The notes under the pieces were generated by a model. That model ran no database searches, had not been told where the DNA came from, and saw only the letters and a list, made by a program, of their open reading frames with translations. This document shows, piece after piece, positions 4,735-5,070 of a stretch of 5,070 nucleotides of DNA. Position numbers and translations under genes: made by a program. Each line of letters opens with the position of its first letter. Position 1 is the first letter of the stretch. Location of the stretch: the NCBI GenBank assembly GCA_031284225.1, contig JAITAH010000212.1, forward strand, positions 1-5,070, in the 5' to 3' direction. Source of the DNA: Dysgonamonadaceae bacterium (lineage in GTDB: Bacteria > Bacteroidota > Bacteroidia > Bacteroidales > Azobacteroidaceae).

Positions 4735-4762
4735 CACCTTTCACCTTGCAACCCTGTACCTT

Positions 4763-5070
4763 TTACGGCACAATTGCGCTCTGTATTGGTCCGAACGGTC
4801 CTTTTTCGCCCACGTTGTTTTCCCACCGCAGGGCGAAATAGAAAGTTTTCCCGCGATCTTCGTCGGCAAATTCAAGCATCAGCGGCGTATGCGTATCGAA
4901 CGTGGAGTTGGTAAGGTCGTTGATATGCACTTCCTGCGGTTTGTCGAACACCGCCCAGCGACATTCTGCGCCGTGCTGCCCGTCGGGTTTTGCCTTGCGG
5001 TGCACGCCGTCGCTCTCGAAAAAGTGAATATTCACGCGCCGCAGTTCCGGCGTACTTACTTCCGATGCCG
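4763..5070 (-). CDS. C-terminal end of a fibronectin-III-like Bacteroidetes protein (partial)
   Basis: The frame is open from the right window edge to TAA at 4765-4763, so only the last 101 residues are seen and no start is present; GTG at 5035 is internal. The visible part reads as an all-beta segment: VNIHFFESDG, then HGAECRWAVFD, LTNSTFDTHTPLMLEF, and the end YFALRWENNVGEKGPFG followed by PIQSAIVP. From memory, this ending resembles the C-terminal Fn3-like module of Bacteroidetes hypothetical proteins, where the Y-F-x-L-R-W strand and the GEKGPW-type turn are conserved; here W is replaced by F. I do not know its function. No membrane segment is visible in this part. It is followed by a terminator and a 360-bp gap, so it is probably transcribed apart from the lipid genes. 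Confidence 0.6.
   Translation of the reverse strand, partial: ASEVSTPELRRVNIHFFESDGVHRKAKPDGQHGAECRWAVFDKPQEVHINDLTNSTFDTHTPLMLEFADEDRGKTFYFALRWENNVGEKGPFGPIQSAIVP

Larger units (their letters stand above)
4543..4747. repeat. Nested inverted-repeat region, possibly a small non-coding element
   Basis: This gene-free stretch is bounded by a 17-bp perfect inverted repeat, GGTGAAAGGTGAAAAGG at 4545-4561 and its complement at 4729-4745. Inside are a second 17-bp perfect inverted repeat (4602-4618 with 4639-4655), a 16-bp tandem repeat (4644-4676) and a terminator-like hairpin (4708-4734). This layout resembles a MITE or REP-like element, but I see no target-site duplication at the ends, and AT-rich or purine-rich simple sequence could have grown in place. 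Confidence 0.45.
4389..4762. other. Gene-free intergenic region
   Basis: No coding frame in this stretch is convincing on either strand. It holds, from right to left, the terminator at 4708-4734, the 16-bp tandem repeats, the long inverted repeat at 4602-4655, a purine-rich GGTGAAAGG stretch at 4543-4578, the heptamer repeat at 4476-4510 and the TATATTTG box at 4412-4419. I see no tRNA-like or riboswitch-like fold. Confidence 0.7.

Noticed and set aside
4714..4914. Plus-strand open frame of 66 residues
   Set aside because: It starts inside the terminator hairpin and runs antisense to the fibronectin-like gene, and it has no recognisable motif.

Overview
The window looks like part of a chromosome from the Bacteroidota, probably order Bacteroidales. 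The reasons are the types of protein encoded, the near absence of Shine-Dalgarno sequences before most genes, a TATATTTG box that fits the Bacteroidetes -7 consensus (TAnnTTTG), and AT-rich gaps carrying short heptamer repeats. Every gene I can support lies on the minus strand, so the locus reads from right to left.

From right to left: (1) positions 4763-5070 hold the C-terminal end of a protein that resembles the fibronectin-type-III-like tails of Bacteroidetes hypothetical proteins; it is cut by the window edge. (2) Positions 4404-4762 have no gene. They hold a likely intrinsic terminator, nested inverted repeats, a 16-bp tandem repeat, a 7-bp tandem repeat and, at the left end, a likely promoter. 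(3) Positions 3018-4388 encode a PlsC-type membrane acyltransferase. (4) Positions 1754-2986 encode a beta-ketoacyl-ACP synthase with Cys-His-His in place. (5) Positions 1104-1730 encode a HicA toxin and HicB antitoxin pair. (6) Positions 805-1047 encode a dedicated acyl carrier protein. (7) Positions 1-728 encode a hotdog-fold (4HBT/YbgC type) acyl thioesterase. Its frame does not stop at the usual domain end; it runs on through eleven 21-bp repeats and off the left edge.

The acyltransferase, ketosynthase, carrier protein and thioesterase form a plausible fatty-acyl or polyene assembly set: the ketosynthase extends a chain on the carrier protein, the thioesterase releases or edits it, and the acyltransferase moves an acyl group to a lipid or similar acceptor. 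This gene mix resembles the core of aryl-polyene/flexirubin-type clusters, but the window shows too few genes to prove that. Gaps of 31, 23, 21, 56 and 76 bp suggest one transcript, with hicAB as an AT-rich passenger.

The most unusual features are the in-frame 7-residue repeat tail on the thioesterase, the toxin-antitoxin pair inside the lipid operon, and the same class of 7-bp repeat on both sides of the acyltransferase gene, one copy overlapping its stop codon.
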